Below the pieces are notes generated by a model. The model made no database searches, had not been told where the DNA came from, and saw only the letters and a list, made by a program, of their open reading frames with translations. DNA of 64,000 nt from Litoribaculum gwangyangense (GTDB taxonomy: Bacteria > Bacteroidota > Bacteroidia > Flavobacteriales > Flavobacteriaceae). Location of the stretch: positions 434,001 to 498,000 of the forward strand of contig NZ_BAABJW010000004.1 in the NCBI RefSeq assembly GCF_039543505.1, in the 5' to 3' direction. Both the position numbers and the translations under genes were made by a program. This document shows positions 42,012 to 53,200 of this stretch, one piece after another (position 1 is the first letter of the stretch; each line of letters opens with the position of its first letter).

Positions 42012-42381
42012 TATCTTAATTTAAGTCCTTATTTAAGTATGCATTTTATCGATTTTTAAAAATTGATATATCGAAACTAGCGTTTTTATGTTCTTGGTAA
42101 AGATACTCTATTTACAATTTTTTTATGGCATCAATTTTACAACGAAATTTTAATTTTAATTAATTGAAAATCAATATTTTATTATTTTATTTATGTGTAT
42201 AAAACTTTTGGTTTAAAATGATGAAATGCTATTTTATTAGCTGAATAATAATCTTTCAGTGATGAAATAGATAAAATCTACGACCAAATACTATCTACTT
42301 TTCGATAAGTTACATTATATCTACGATTATTAAAAGCCTTTTCTGCTTAACTTTATATTGTAATTAATTAATCCCTTAGAA
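42012..42381. other. 370-base AT-rich divergent intergenic region
   Basis: I see no coding frame, RNA gene or terminator here. It separates the DUF1456 gene from the TerB-like gene, both reading outward, so it should hold their promoters. No exact TAnnTTTG box with good placement was found; TAACTTTA at about 42348 is the closest. Confidence 0.5.
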
Positions 42382-42798
42382 ATGGTTAATAGAGTAGAAA
42401 AATTGAGTCTTTTATCTGAAATGATTGCTTTTGCTAAATATGATAAAGATATTATAAAAATCGAATATAATTTTTTGTTAGGCGTAGCAAAACAATTAGA
42501 TATATCTCGAGAGGATTTTGAATATTTATTGGAAAATCCAGTTTCATACACACATTTAAAATCTCATAGTGAGCGAATTGTTCAGTTTCATAGATTGGTT
42601 TTGTTAATGAATATTGAGCAAGAATATGGTGAGGAAAACAACAATTCAGCAGGCGCTATAAAATTATATAATTTTGGATTACGAATGGGGCTAAGCCATG
42701 AATCTATTACTAAGGTATTGTACTTAATGGAAAGTTTTCCAAATAAAATCGTACCACCTGATGTTTTAATAGATATTTTTAAAACACAATATAATTAG
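42382..42798 (+). CDS. TerB-like helical protein
   Basis: The 138-residue protein is all-helical and cytoplasmic. Its pattern resembles TerB-fold proteins: KLSLLSEMIAFAKYDKDIIK, later RIVQFHRLVLLMNIEQEYG, and a final helix pair. Acidic residues that bind metal in TerB are only partly conserved. It is convergent with uvrB and shares a terminator with it, but nothing in it resembles UvrB. Function unknown. Confidence 0.7.
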   Translation: MVNRVEKLSLLSEMIAFAKYDKDIIKIEYNFLLGVAKQLDISREDFEYLLENPVSYTHLKSHSERIVQFHRLVLLMNIEQEYGEENNNSAGAIKLYNFGLRMGLSHESITKVLYLMESFPNKIVPPDVLIDIFKTQYN

Positions 42799-42874
42799 TA
42801 TATCTATTTTATTGTTGAGTATTTTCAATAATAAAAATTTAAGTGTTGATTTTTGAAATTAGATACTACTATTT

Positions 42875-42909
42875 TAGAAAAGCTAAAGGTTAAACCTTTA
42901 GCTTTTCTA
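42875..42909. terminator. Bidirectional terminator at the uvrB 3' end
   Basis: TAGAAAAGCTAAAGGTT is followed by its near-perfect complement. The uvrB stop codon (42890-42892) is at the centre of the palindrome, so the last six uvrB codons are in the hairpin. Confidence 0.8.
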
Positions 42910-44893
42910 GTTTATTTTGGTAACTTTTAATTTCATCACGTAATTTAGCAGCAACAATAAAATCCAATGCTTTAGCTGCTTCTTCCATGAGTTTTCGCTT
43001 ATCGCGAATTTTCTTTTCCAGTTCTCCTTTGCTTAAATACTCACTTTCAGGTTCAGCGGCTTTGGCGGCTTCTAATTCATAACTATAGGTGCTTACTGAA
43101 TTTTTTGATAAGGCATTATCTAAACTTTTATTTAGTGCCTTCGGAATTAAATTATGTTTGGTGTTGTAATCTATTTGCTTTTCACGCCTATAATTGGTCT
43201 CATCAATGGTTTTTTGCATGCTGTTGGTTATTTTATCGGCATACATTATGGCTTTTCCATTTAGGTTTCTTGCAGCTCTACCAACGGTTTGGGTTAATGA
43301 ACGCGCTGAACGTAAAAATCCCTCCTTATCAGCATCTAAAATTGCAACTAATGAAACCTCAGGTAAATCCAATCCTTCGCGCAATAAGTTAACGCCAACC
43401 AATACATCAAATAGCCCTTTACGCAAATCTTGCATGATTTCAACTCGTTCCAAGGTATCCACATCACTGTGTATATAGCGACAACGAATTTGAATTCTAT
43501 CTAAATATTTGGTTAATTCTTCTGCCATCCGTTTTGTTAGGGTAGTAACCAATGTGCGTTCGTCTTTTTCAACACGCTGTTGAATTTCTTCTATTAAATC
43601 ATCAATTTGATTTAAACTTGGACGCACCTCAATAATGGGATCCAATAAACCTGTGGGACGAATAACTTGCTCCACATAAACACCATCAGTTTTTTGTAAT
43701 TCGTAATCCGCAGGCGTTGCACTCACATAAATAACTTGGTTTTGTAAGGCTTCAAACTCTTCAAATTTTAAAGGCCGGTTATCCATGGCCGCTGGAAGTC
43801 GAAAACCATATTCTACGAGATTTTCTTTTCGGCTTCTATCGCCACCATACATGGCGTGCACTTGCGAAATGGTTACGTGACTTTCATCAACCACCATAAG
43901 ATAATCATCTGGAAAATAATCTAATAAACAGAAAGGACGTGTTCCTGGAGCTCTTCCGTCAAGGTATCTAGAATAGTTTTCAATTCCAGAACAGTAGCCT
44001 AATTCTCGAATCATCTCTAGATCAAACTCCGTCCGTTCTTTTAAACGTTTAGCTTCTAAATGTTTACCTATTTCTTTAAAATAATCGTGCTGTTTTACCA
44101 AATCGTCTTGGATATCTTTTATAGCATTTTGCAATACTTCAGGAGACGTCACAAACATATTGGCAGGATAAATATTAAGGCGATCGTATTTTTCAATGAC
44201 TTCATTAGTTTGAATATTAAAGGCTTCTATATCTTCAATTTCATCACCAAAGAAATGAATGCGAAAGGCATCATCAGCATAACTCGGGAAAATATCAACC
44301 GTATCACCTTTAATTCTAAAGTTTCCATGATTGAACTCACCTTCTGTTCTTGCGTATAAACTTTGTACCAATTGATGCAACAATTTTGTTCTTGAAATGA
44401 CTTGATCACGTTCTAATGTAATGACGTTTTTTTGAAATTCAACAGGGTTTCCAATACCGTATAAGCAAGAAACAGAGGCTACCACCAAAACATCACGACG
44501 ACCCGAAAGGAGTGAAGAGGTGGTACTCAATCGCATTTTTTCTATTTCTTCATTAATGGACAAATCTTTCTCAATGTAAACACCAGAAACAGGAATGTAA
44601 GCCTCGGGTTGGTAGTAATCGTAATACGATACAAAATATTCCACTGCATTATTTGGGAAAAACTGTTTGAACTCAGAGTATAATTGGGCGGCCAGGGTTT
44701 TATTGTGTGCTAAAACTAAAGTGGGTTTTTGAACTTTCTCAATAACATTAGCAACTGTAAAGGTTTTGCCAGACCCTGTAACACCAAGCAGAGTTTGATA
44801 CCTTTCCTTGGAATTCAAAGCATGAACTAATTGTTTTATGGCTTCAGGTTGATCACCAGTTGGACTAAATTCTGATTCTATTTTGAATTTCAT
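42890..44893 (-). CDS. uvrB: Excinuclease ABC subunit B
   Basis: UvrB is the damage-verifying helicase of nucleotide-excision repair. The 667-residue protein has Walker A GVTGSGKT (about residues 38-45), the beta-hairpin YYDYYQPEAY, and the DESH box with GGDRSRKENLVEYGFRLP. Motifs V and VI are present as GVNLLREGLD and QTVGRAARN, and the C-terminal UVR motif binds UvrC. TAATTTTG at 44898-44905 on the minus strand matches the -7 consensus but lies only 4 bases before the ATG, which would make the transcript nearly leaderless. The T9SS gene ends 27 bases upstream. Confidence 0.97.
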   Translation of the reverse strand: MKFKIESEFSPTGDQPEAIKQLVHALNSKERYQTLLGVTGSGKTFTVANVIEKVQKPTLVLAHNKTLAAQLYSEFKQFFPNNAVEYFVSYYDYYQPEAYIPVSGVYIEKDLSINEEIEKMRLSTTSSLLSGRRDVLVVASVSCLYGIGNPVEFQKNVITLERDQVISRTKLLHQLVQSLYARTEGEFNHGNFRIKGDTVDIFPSYADDAFRIHFFGDEIEDIEAFNIQTNEVIEKYDRLNIYPANMFVTSPEVLQNAIKDIQDDLVKQHDYFKEIGKHLEAKRLKERTEFDLEMIRELGYCSGIENYSRYLDGRAPGTRPFCLLDYFPDDYLMVVDESHVTISQVHAMYGGDRSRKENLVEYGFRLPAAMDNRPLKFEEFEALQNQVIYVSATPADYELQKTDGVYVEQVIRPTGLLDPIIEVRPSLNQIDDLIEEIQQRVEKDERTLVTTLTKRMAEELTKYLDRIQIRCRYIHSDVDTLERVEIMQDLRKGLFDVLVGVNLLREGLDLPEVSLVAILDADKEGFLRSARSLTQTVGRAARNLNGKAIMYADKITNSMQKTIDETNYRREKQIDYNTKHNLIPKALNKSLDNALSKNSVSTYSYELEAAKAAEPESEYLSKGELEKKIRDKRKLMEEAAKALDFIVAAKLRDEIKSYQNKLEKLKV

Positions 44894-44920
44894 CTTGCAA
44901 AATTACGCAAAATATAGGAG

Positions 44921-47900
44921 TTAGCGTTTTAAAGTGAAGTGCCCTGAAAACTCCCTGCCATCTTCTAAATTGAGTTTAAACCAATAATCGTCAGTTGGTA
45001 ATAGAGCGCCATTATATGTTCCATCCCAACCATTTGATCGTACCGATAATTGTTTTATCAATTTGCCATATCGATCATATATTAAAACACTACTACTAGG
45101 TTGTACATTTTGGTTGAGTCCTTTTATTTGCCAAAAGTCATTAATGCCATCCCCATTTGGGGTAAAGTATTTTGGGTGTCCAATAACCGAAATATCTAAG
45201 GTCACAAAACCACAAATAGCATCTTTAACATACAAGGTATAAAACCCTGCTCTTACATTATCGAAGAAAGGTTCTTCTTTATAAACTATGAAATTAGAGC
45301 CATCCTCTCTTAAGGCAAATTCATAATCACCTCGACCAAGATTTGTTGTGTCAACTGTAACAGAATTATTCTCGGAAAGATCTACAATAGTTATATCATC
45401 TTGAGTGATAGTTGCCAATTCTGAAGCGTCAACAAAAACCTCCCTGGTTCTTGAGCATCCTGTACCATCAGTTTTTGTTAACGTAATGGTATAGGTTCCT
45501 GGATTTGAAATGGTAATGTTTGAATCGTTTGATAAAAATTGATTTGAAATGGTACCATCTGAACTAGAAAATAGCCATTGGTAGTCAAAATTTTCCGTGG
45601 TATTAGTCTCAATAGGATCTAAAACAATTGAAAAAGTGGGGTCTGATGAACATACAATTAGCGGAGTTGCTATGCTAAATTCTGGTAATGGGTTCACTAT
45701 AAAGTCGATATTGGTTACTGCTCTACAATTTGTATTTATTGGATTTACTACTTCAACCACAATAGTTTGGTTTTCTGAGTTAAGGGGGTTTGGTAAAGTT
45801 GAGCTATCTACCACACTATTCCCATTTTCATCGATGTAATTATAATAAATTTCCATACCCGTTTGCGAACCTAAAATAGTACTTGTGAAAGTTGAAGTGT
45901 TGAAAGGATAAAATCCATCATCGTCAATATCGCCTGCATCACCATCACAAACTATTTGCTGTGCTACTGGATTGGCGGCAGGTTGCTCATCAACAATAAA
46001 TTCCAGTGTTGTTTCATCATAACATGGCCCATCTGGAGCTAGAGTAGCATTGTTAGTTACCCGAATGGTTATGGTTTGACTGCCGGTTAAAAATGGATTT
46101 GGCAGCGGACTTGGTAAAGCGTTTCCATTTTCATCAAAATAAGTTATAGTAAAGTCAGTTGGGTTTTGAGAACCTAATAAATCGCTTTCAACTTGCGAAG
46201 TATCAAAAGGAAAATTACCATCATTATCATCATCACATTGCCTTGGCATATTTATGGGGTTTAAAATAGGTAAGGGTTCAACGGTTAATAAAATATGTGT
46301 ACCCAAACCAAGACAATCATTGGCAATGGCACTATCAACCCGAACATAGATAAGTTGTGAATTAGGATATCCTATATTTCGATAATTTGAAGTATTGGTT
46401 ATTTCATTGACTTCAGCTAAAGCATCGGCTTCATTTCTATAATAGCGCGGTGGTAATGGGTTTTGCCCTGACGGGATAAAACTTAAAATAGTAGCTGTTA
46501 CATTACTAAAATCAAACGTCGCTATACCATCTCTGTTGTTATTATTTGCTGTATTATTTCCATCAATATCTAAAAAGTCATCACATTGATTGAAAGTAGC
46601 CAAAAAGTTTGAGGGAATAGCGGTGGTAGAAACATTCAATTGAATTTGTGCAACGCTGGAACAACCAAATGAAGATTCTATTCTTGCCCAAACCACATCA
46701 GAATTAATAGTCCTATTTTTAAATACCGTTATATTACTAATATAATCAGGACTTGTAATATCACCAGAAATTGCCGCAACTTCCTCTAAAAAATAAGTGA
46801 AAGTTTCATTCGTTGCATTGGTTGAAATTTCATTATTAGCTTCTGTTAAATTAAAGAAACTGAAACCTAAAGTGGCTAAATCGTCATCATCACATTGTAT
46901 TAAAACAATTGGAGAGTTCACTACAGGTAATGGATTTACTGTAATTTGAATTTCATCAGAATACAATCCACAACTATTACCATTTCTGTTTAAAAAGGCA
47001 CGATATAAGTTTCCATTGAATGCTAAGGGTGTATTGGTGATTAATAAACTGTTGGTTTGGGAATCACTATAAACCGCATTATCAATTATGTTATTCCAAT
47101 TTACACCATCTGTAGATACTTGCCATTGTATGGTATCAAAGGTTGAAGAAATCAGCGAAATATTATGGTCTGAACCTTCACAAATTTCAACACTTATAGG
47201 TTGGGTTGTTATTATGATGGGTGCAGCGGTAATAAAGTTGTTATTTGGTAACAGTGTGTAACCATCAGTTGCCCCAGCCCCAATAACTTTACCATTCATA
47301 TCCACATCAGAGAGTGTTGGAGTATTTCCCAATAATCCATTATTATTCAAATCTGTAAAACCAGCTTCAATAACATCATTACAACCATCACCATCACTAT
47401 CTAAATCTAAATAAGAAAATATACCATCACCATCGATATCATCCGGAGTGTAGGCTATAAGATTACTGTCAGGAGTAGTTTCTGCTCTGTCCGTCCAACC
47501 ATTCACCCCAAACACTGGACCATCATCTATGCCTAATGTACCAGTATCTGATAAGAAACTAAATAATGGGTCGGCTTCGTTAATATCATAAATTCCATCA
47601 TTATCACTATCTAAATCATAAAAATCTAAAACACCGTCAGTATCGGTATCAATAGGCAATGCATTAATATCAAAAATATCGTCTAATCCATTACCATCTG
47701 CATCAATTCCAGATAAAGCTACCAATGTAGCTTGGTTTTCAATGATATCAGGAATACCATCGTTGTCACTGTCTAGGTCTAGTTCATCTTTTATACCGTC
47801 ACCATCCTTATCATTTTTGAAACAAGTAAGAGAAACATTAGCTTGAAAATTTGAGGTATCAGTGATGTTCTCCAATCTATGTATGAATGAAAACCCATCC

Positions 47901-50101
47901 ACTTGATTTGCAAAAAAAGCAAAAGGTGTTGTGCCTAATGGTGAAGGGTTATATTTAAAACGAATTTCTGAACCTGAAATTTGTGTGATACCGGTTTCAA
48001 AATCATTTTTAAAATTAGAATCAACCAACAGACGGTTATCCGGGTCTATCAAAGTAATATTTTTATTAACAGGGAACACTCTCACAATGAAATATTCACC
48101 ATCAACCGATGTATGGGTGTATGCAGTATCCTCGGATAGTTTAACGTTTACAGATTCATTAAAAACCAAAGAATAATTCCCTTCAGCACTTGTGGCTGGT
48201 GCAACATTGCTGGTGAAGGTTCCAACTGCATTACCAACAAGGGAGACATTTCCACCTGAACTGCTAGTGGGTGTATAAGTTCCTGATGTTATTAATGCAT
48301 TGGTAGTTGCATCTTGAAATTCGAGGATTGGATTGATTAAATTATTTAGATTAACAACTACATCACCTCTGGACTCTGTACAGTTTAAAATACCATCATT
48401 GTCATTGTCTATATCCAAATTATCAATAATACCATCGTTATCAATATCATCTGGACAAATACTAACTGGAACTTCAACAGATTCAAGTGTTTCTCCTGTG
48501 CAGGTTATGGTACCCACCAATTTATATCGCGCAGGAATTGTAGGCGTTATAGATGCTACATTTAATGATCCTGGAACGGATTGAAAACCAGAGCCGCTTC
48601 CGTCATCAAAAAACCATTCAAAGATATCAAAGTTTTGTGCGTTTGCTGCTTCTAGTGTGATGTTAGGAATACAATTGCCTAAGGCCGCAAGTTGTGCATC
48701 GAAGTTTATTTCTGGATTTGTGGGGAATCCAGAGTAGAAACTTCCTGATGTAGCGGCACCATTTTGGTTAAAATAAGCCACATACAATTCGTCATTTCCT
48801 TGAACAGAGATATTTCCACTCAATCCAGTAATTCTGTAAGTCACATAATCATTTTTTCCATCTACGTTATTAGGACCAGTAGTACTATAGTTGGATAAAG
48901 GTAAATTGTTAATTGTTACCGATGCACCCACTTTTGTAACAACAGAAACACCTCCACTATAAATTGTATTACCAATTAAATCGATATTTGCGATATTGTC
49001 AATATTACCTCTGGTTTCACAACTTAAAGGTGGTACAAATAGCATTTCCTGATTCGCTTCACTATTCCCACCAATTCCTTGGTAAGCAAATACGTCTTCA
49101 GAGGTGGCTACATACATATTGCCACTTGCATTGTAGTTATTTCCTTCAATGAGGTAATAATCTCCTGCATTTATTGTTGCTATCGGGGCATTACCATTAA
49201 TGCTAATTGAAGTGTTGTTTGAGTGTGCAACAATGAGTACGTTTTCCCAACCGTCTGCTCCTCCACCTCTAACAAAAATATATTCTCTTCCTACTTTTGA
49301 TAATCCAGCAATTTGATCTATACCATAGTCCCTTGCTCCTCCATTATGAAAACTTCCATTTGCAGAACCGCAGTTTACAACGATTGGTTTATCTGAAGAC
49401 ACTAAACAACCAATTAAACCATCTCGGTTTACAGGTGTGGCAAAACTATTGGTGGCAATTGTATAACTCTCTCCTTCATTCAAAGAGATATTATTTATAG
49501 GAGTTGTACCAGTGTAGTTTAAAATGTTTAAACCAGCAGGTAAATCATTAAAATTAACTACTGTATTGTCTTCTGTAGCCATAACAGAAACAAAATTCAA
49601 GTAATTGTCTTGAGGGTTTTCATTAGTAAACGATCCAACTCTAAATGCTGTTCCTAATGCAGAAAGACCTTTACTAACCAAAGCCCCTGCCTGAGCACCA
49701 GAAGTGGCACCATTCATTCGTATAGATACATATATAGGGGCTTCTGCTTCAATAATATACCCTCTGTTTGATGTTACCACGCTTGTTTGACCAGAAGGTA
49801 TAAATAGTTGGTTGTCACCACTGTTATTTCCTGTTATTTCAATTATAGTTGGTATGGCATTAGAAACCGTTCCAGTAATATTTGAAGATATTGGTTGTCC
49901 TAATTGCCTTATTACAAAAGGCACATTTTGGCTGGAAGGTGTTGAAATATAAATATATTGATCTTGAGGTAATGAACTGTTAGAATCTGCATAGGTTAGT
50001 GGTGGTATATAATGTGTTTTACTTAATTGAGAAAACCCGAAAAAAGTAATAAAAAATGTTATGATAAAGAATACTCTTTTTTTAACTAAAAGTTTTCCCA
50101 T
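44921..50101 (-). CDS. Giant T9SS type B secreted protein with IgGFc-binding-like N-terminus
   Basis: The 1726-residue protein has a signal peptide (ending FFGFSQ). Residues of about 60-480 resemble the IgGFc-binding protein N-terminal domain (RGYIIEAEAPIYVSIRMNG, GRDY-like GGARDYGIDQ). Residues of about 560-970 hold four blocks of thrombospondin type 3-like calcium repeats (DSDNDGIPD, DLDSDNDGIYD). An Ig-like segment follows. About four CDDD modules with FNLT/FDTS signatures lie at roughly 1075-1540. The last 95 residues are the gliding-motility-type (type B) sorting domain, with FTPNGDGINDFWQIKG, IYDRYGKLIKQL and GWDGTYNG. It is expected on the cell surface. Confidence 0.9.
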   Translation of the reverse strand: MGKLLVKKRVFFIITFFITFFGFSQLSKTHYIPPLTYADSNSSLPQDQYIYISTPSSQNVPFVIRQLGQPISSNITGTVSNAIPTIIEITGNNSGDNQLFIPSGQTSVVTSNRGYIIEAEAPIYVSIRMNGATSGAQAGALVSKGLSALGTAFRVGSFTNENPQDNYLNFVSVMATEDNTVVNFNDLPAGLNILNYTGTTPINNISLNEGESYTIATNSFATPVNRDGLIGCLVSSDKPIVVNCGSANGSFHNGGARDYGIDQIAGLSKVGREYIFVRGGGADGWENVLIVAHSNNTSISINGNAPIATINAGDYYLIEGNNYNASGNMYVATSEDVFAYQGIGGNSEANQEMLFVPPLSCETRGNIDNIANIDLIGNTIYSGGVSVVTKVGASVTINNLPLSNYSTTGPNNVDGKNDYVTYRITGLSGNISVQGNDELYVAYFNQNGAATSGSFYSGFPTNPEINFDAQLAALGNCIPNITLEAANAQNFDIFEWFFDDGSGSGFQSVPGSLNVASITPTIPARYKLVGTITCTGETLESVEVPVSICPDDIDNDGIIDNLDIDNDNDGILNCTESRGDVVVNLNNLINPILEFQDATTNALITSGTYTPTSSSGGNVSLVGNAVGTFTSNVAPATSAEGNYSLVFNESVNVKLSEDTAYTHTSVDGEYFIVRVFPVNKNITLIDPDNRLLVDSNFKNDFETGITQISGSEIRFKYNPSPLGTTPFAFFANQVDGFSFIHRLENITDTSNFQANVSLTCFKNDKDGDGIKDELDLDSDNDGIPDIIENQATLVALSGIDADGNGLDDIFDINALPIDTDTDGVLDFYDLDSDNDGIYDINEADPLFSFLSDTGTLGIDDGPVFGVNGWTDRAETTPDSNLIAYTPDDIDGDGIFSYLDLDSDGDGCNDVIEAGFTDLNNNGLLGNTPTLSDVDMNGKVIGAGATDGYTLLPNNNFITAAPIIITTQPISVEICEGSDHNISLISSTFDTIQWQVSTDGVNWNNIIDNAVYSDSQTNSLLITNTPLAFNGNLYRAFLNRNGNSCGLYSDEIQITVNPLPVVNSPIVLIQCDDDDLATLGFSFFNLTEANNEISTNATNETFTYFLEEVAAISGDITSPDYISNITVFKNRTINSDVVWARIESSFGCSSVAQIQLNVSTTAIPSNFLATFNQCDDFLDIDGNNTANNNNRDGIATFDFSNVTATILSFIPSGQNPLPPRYYRNEADALAEVNEITNTSNYRNIGYPNSQLIYVRVDSAIANDCLGLGTHILLTVEPLPILNPINMPRQCDDDNDGNFPFDTSQVESDLLGSQNPTDFTITYFDENGNALPSPLPNPFLTGSQTITIRVTNNATLAPDGPCYDETTLEFIVDEQPAANPVAQQIVCDGDAGDIDDDGFYPFNTSTFTSTILGSQTGMEIYYNYIDENGNSVVDSSTLPNPLNSENQTIVVEVVNPINTNCRAVTNIDFIVNPLPEFSIATPLIVCSSDPTFSIVLDPIETNTTENFDYQWLFSSSDGTISNQFLSNDSNITISNPGTYTITLTKTDGTGCSRTREVFVDASELATITQDDITIVDLSENNSVTVDTTNLGRGDYEFALREDGSNFIVYKEEPFFDNVRAGFYTLYVKDAICGFVTLDISVIGHPKYFTPNGDGINDFWQIKGLNQNVQPSSSVLIYDRYGKLIKQLSVRSNGWDGTYNGALLPTDDYWFKLNLEDGREFSGHFTLKR

Positions 50102-50266
50102 TGTTGTTGATGTTTCTCTCTGTATTAAACTAAAAATAATCTCTAAAATATGCTAATTAAACATATTAGACTGAAAAAATACTTCATGGTTTATTCTTTT
50201 TAGATGAAAGCATAAAAAAGGTAGTTTATAAGTATTTTAGAGAGAAATTTTAGAGTTAAAAAGTAT

Positions 50267-53200
50267 TTATCTTTTTAAGGCAAAATGTCCCTTTACCTCA
50301 AAAGATTCTCCATTTTGAATCACATTAGCAACAAACCAATAATCATCTGAAGGCATATTTTGCCCATTAAAAGTACCATCCCAACCAACGGATGTATGCG
50401 GTAATGTTTTTAAGAGTTTTCCATACCTGTTATAAATATACACAATGGTTCCCGGTATTTCGCTTATGCCAACTATATGCCATGTATCAAAAATGGCATC
50501 ATTATTTGGTGTGAAAAATTTAGGGATATCTATCACAACGACTTCGGTGGTAACATCTTTACAACCATTTAAGTCTCTAATTGTAATGATGTGAAGACCA
50601 TATGTTACATTTTCAAAAACATTGGAAGTTTGTGGTTCACCATCATCTAAAATAAACACATAATCACCTATGCCACTAATATCTATGGTGATGCTATTTG
50701 GGTCGGCAAAATCAACTTTAGTCGTAAAGTTTATATTGGCATTTTCCGATTCAATAACGGTAAAGTTTTTTGTATAAGAACAGTCGTTAGAATTACTATT
50801 GGGTGTTGTTGCCGTAACAAAATAATCCCCAATTTGGTTTGGATTATCTAATTGAATTTGTGATGTGGTAGCTCCAGTTGACCATAAATACGTGTCATCT
50901 GGATTTCCTGTGTAAGCATCAATAATTAAGGGTAAATCGTTGATACATAATGGCACAAAATCGTCTATAGGAATAATTGGTAAGGGGTTTACATAAATTG
51001 TAAATTGAGTTACATCGAAGCAACCTGTATTGTTGTTTTCCAATCTAGCAAAAATAATTTCCTCATTGAAACCGGAATGGGTAAGTGACAAGGGATTCGT
51101 TTTAGTATTAGCGTCATTAATATCGCTATAGTAAGTGATGGTATAATCTAAAGGACTTAATGAACCTAAAATTGCACTGTTTTGAGATAACAAATTAAAG
51201 TCTAAAAAACCATCAAAATCGTCATCGCAATCTATTAAGTCAAAAGGTGTATTAGAAACTGGATTTGGATTTATTTGTAAATTGAAAGAAGTCGTAATAT
51301 GGCAACCTGTTGAAATATCTGAGACTCTAATATAAATAGTGTGGTTATTTAATGTATAGTTATAAATATTATTTAATGGTGATAAATTGTCATCTGCATC
51401 ATTAAAAGCATTATGGAACGATATGTTTACTGAAGACGTATCATCTACAACCAAAGCGTTTATTAATGATAAATTATATGTATCTGTTTCATTATCACAT
51501 ATTTCAATGGTTCCTATGGTGTTAATTGGTGGAGGTAAATTGACGATAAGATCGAGGGAGTTAATACTATAACAACCAGTTAATAAATTCACTACTTTAA
51601 TATAAACTGTTTGGGTATTTGAAATGAATGCCGTTGGATTTGGAATTTCATTTGTATTATCCCTGCCATCGTTTGGGTTGATATCTGATAAATTTTCAAA
51701 ATAATTGACACTCAAATTACTTTGAACTCTATCTAGAATCTGAAAATCGGCGGTTGTTAAATCAAAAGTTGTAAAACCATCATAATCTGCATCGCATTCA
51801 ATTAATGGAGCGGTAACTTCAGTTATATCAGGAGTTGCAATAATGTTGATTCCAAGCTCCTCTACTATATAGCATAATGAATCGTCACTTTCTATCCTAA
51901 CATAAAGACTTTGAGGATTGGTAACATTGGTATAGGTAGCTGGTAAAGGGTTGGAATTATTTCCAGCATCTATGGGATTTAAATGAAAAGAAATATTCAA
52001 CTCATCAGGCGAGGTTAGTTTTATTTCTTCAGCTTTTGCCGCTAAATCGAATTCATTTCTACCATCATTACTATCATCATCACAAACAAGATAATCTATA
52101 ATAGGGTCGTAAATAGGGTCTGGAGCTACTTGTATGATTATGGAAGAGGTGTTAAAACAACTTGGATCCGTTGTGTTTTCAACTCGAACATAGATGGTTT
52201 GAGGACTGGAAATGTTCTGGTACAAACTATTTTTATCAATAGCATTTGCTAAATTACCATTGGTAGCATCTATTGGATCTTCAAAATAATAAACTTCTTT
52301 TCCTGTTTGTCCATTTAAAATTGCAGGGTCATTCTCTACTAGTAAGAAGTCTGCAAAAGAATCTCCATCATCTTCACAAACTTTAAATTCTATACCTGAA
52401 GGTATTACAGGTGATGTATTTATAATGGCTTCAAAAAACTCAATAGCATAACATCCAGTACCACTAACAATATCCTCAATACGAATATATATGGTTTGAG
52501 TATTCGTGTTATAGGCGTCTCTGTTTGATGTAGGAATCATATTGGTATTATTGTTGGCGTCATCGAGTGAGGTGAAAAAATCAATTTGTAAGCCTGAGGT
52601 GCTAGGAACTATCTCAGGTATTTTATCATTAAGGTTTATAATTGAAAAACCATCTGGGTTGCCATCAGTTGTATCACAAATAATGATATCGCTTGGTGTG
52701 GTGGTTGATGGTGCAACTAATACTTCAATTTGAAATGGATTAACTGTTGCACATCCAGAATTGATACTTTCTATTCTAGCGTAAAGGGTTTCAATTGAGT
52801 TTGTGTTATTATAAAAAGGCGGTAATTGGTTTGCAATGTTATTGATGTCTGCGTCTGTTGGATTATCAAAATAGGTTACAGTAAAGTTTATGTTACCATT
52901 TGTTATGATATCATCCAATGAATGTAAATCAATGCTGGCAATACCGTCGTCATCGTTATCACAATAAGGTAAAACAACATTATCAAATAACAATATGGGG
53001 TTTACCAATAAAGTTATTTCCGTGTTTTCAATACACTCACCATTATCAATTCTTATATATAAAACTTGTGGACTAACCGCTGGATATAATTGTGATTTAT
53101 CTAATGCATTTGTATTGCTATCTCTATCGGCCTCAGTTTCAAAAAATGTCACGGTAATTGTACCGGGTAAATCATTTGCTATATTGTTTTGTACAACAAA

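Noticed and set aside
42382..42798. UvrB-related protein because it lies next to uvrB
   Set aside because: It is an all-helical TerB-like protein on the opposite strand with none of the helicase motifs.
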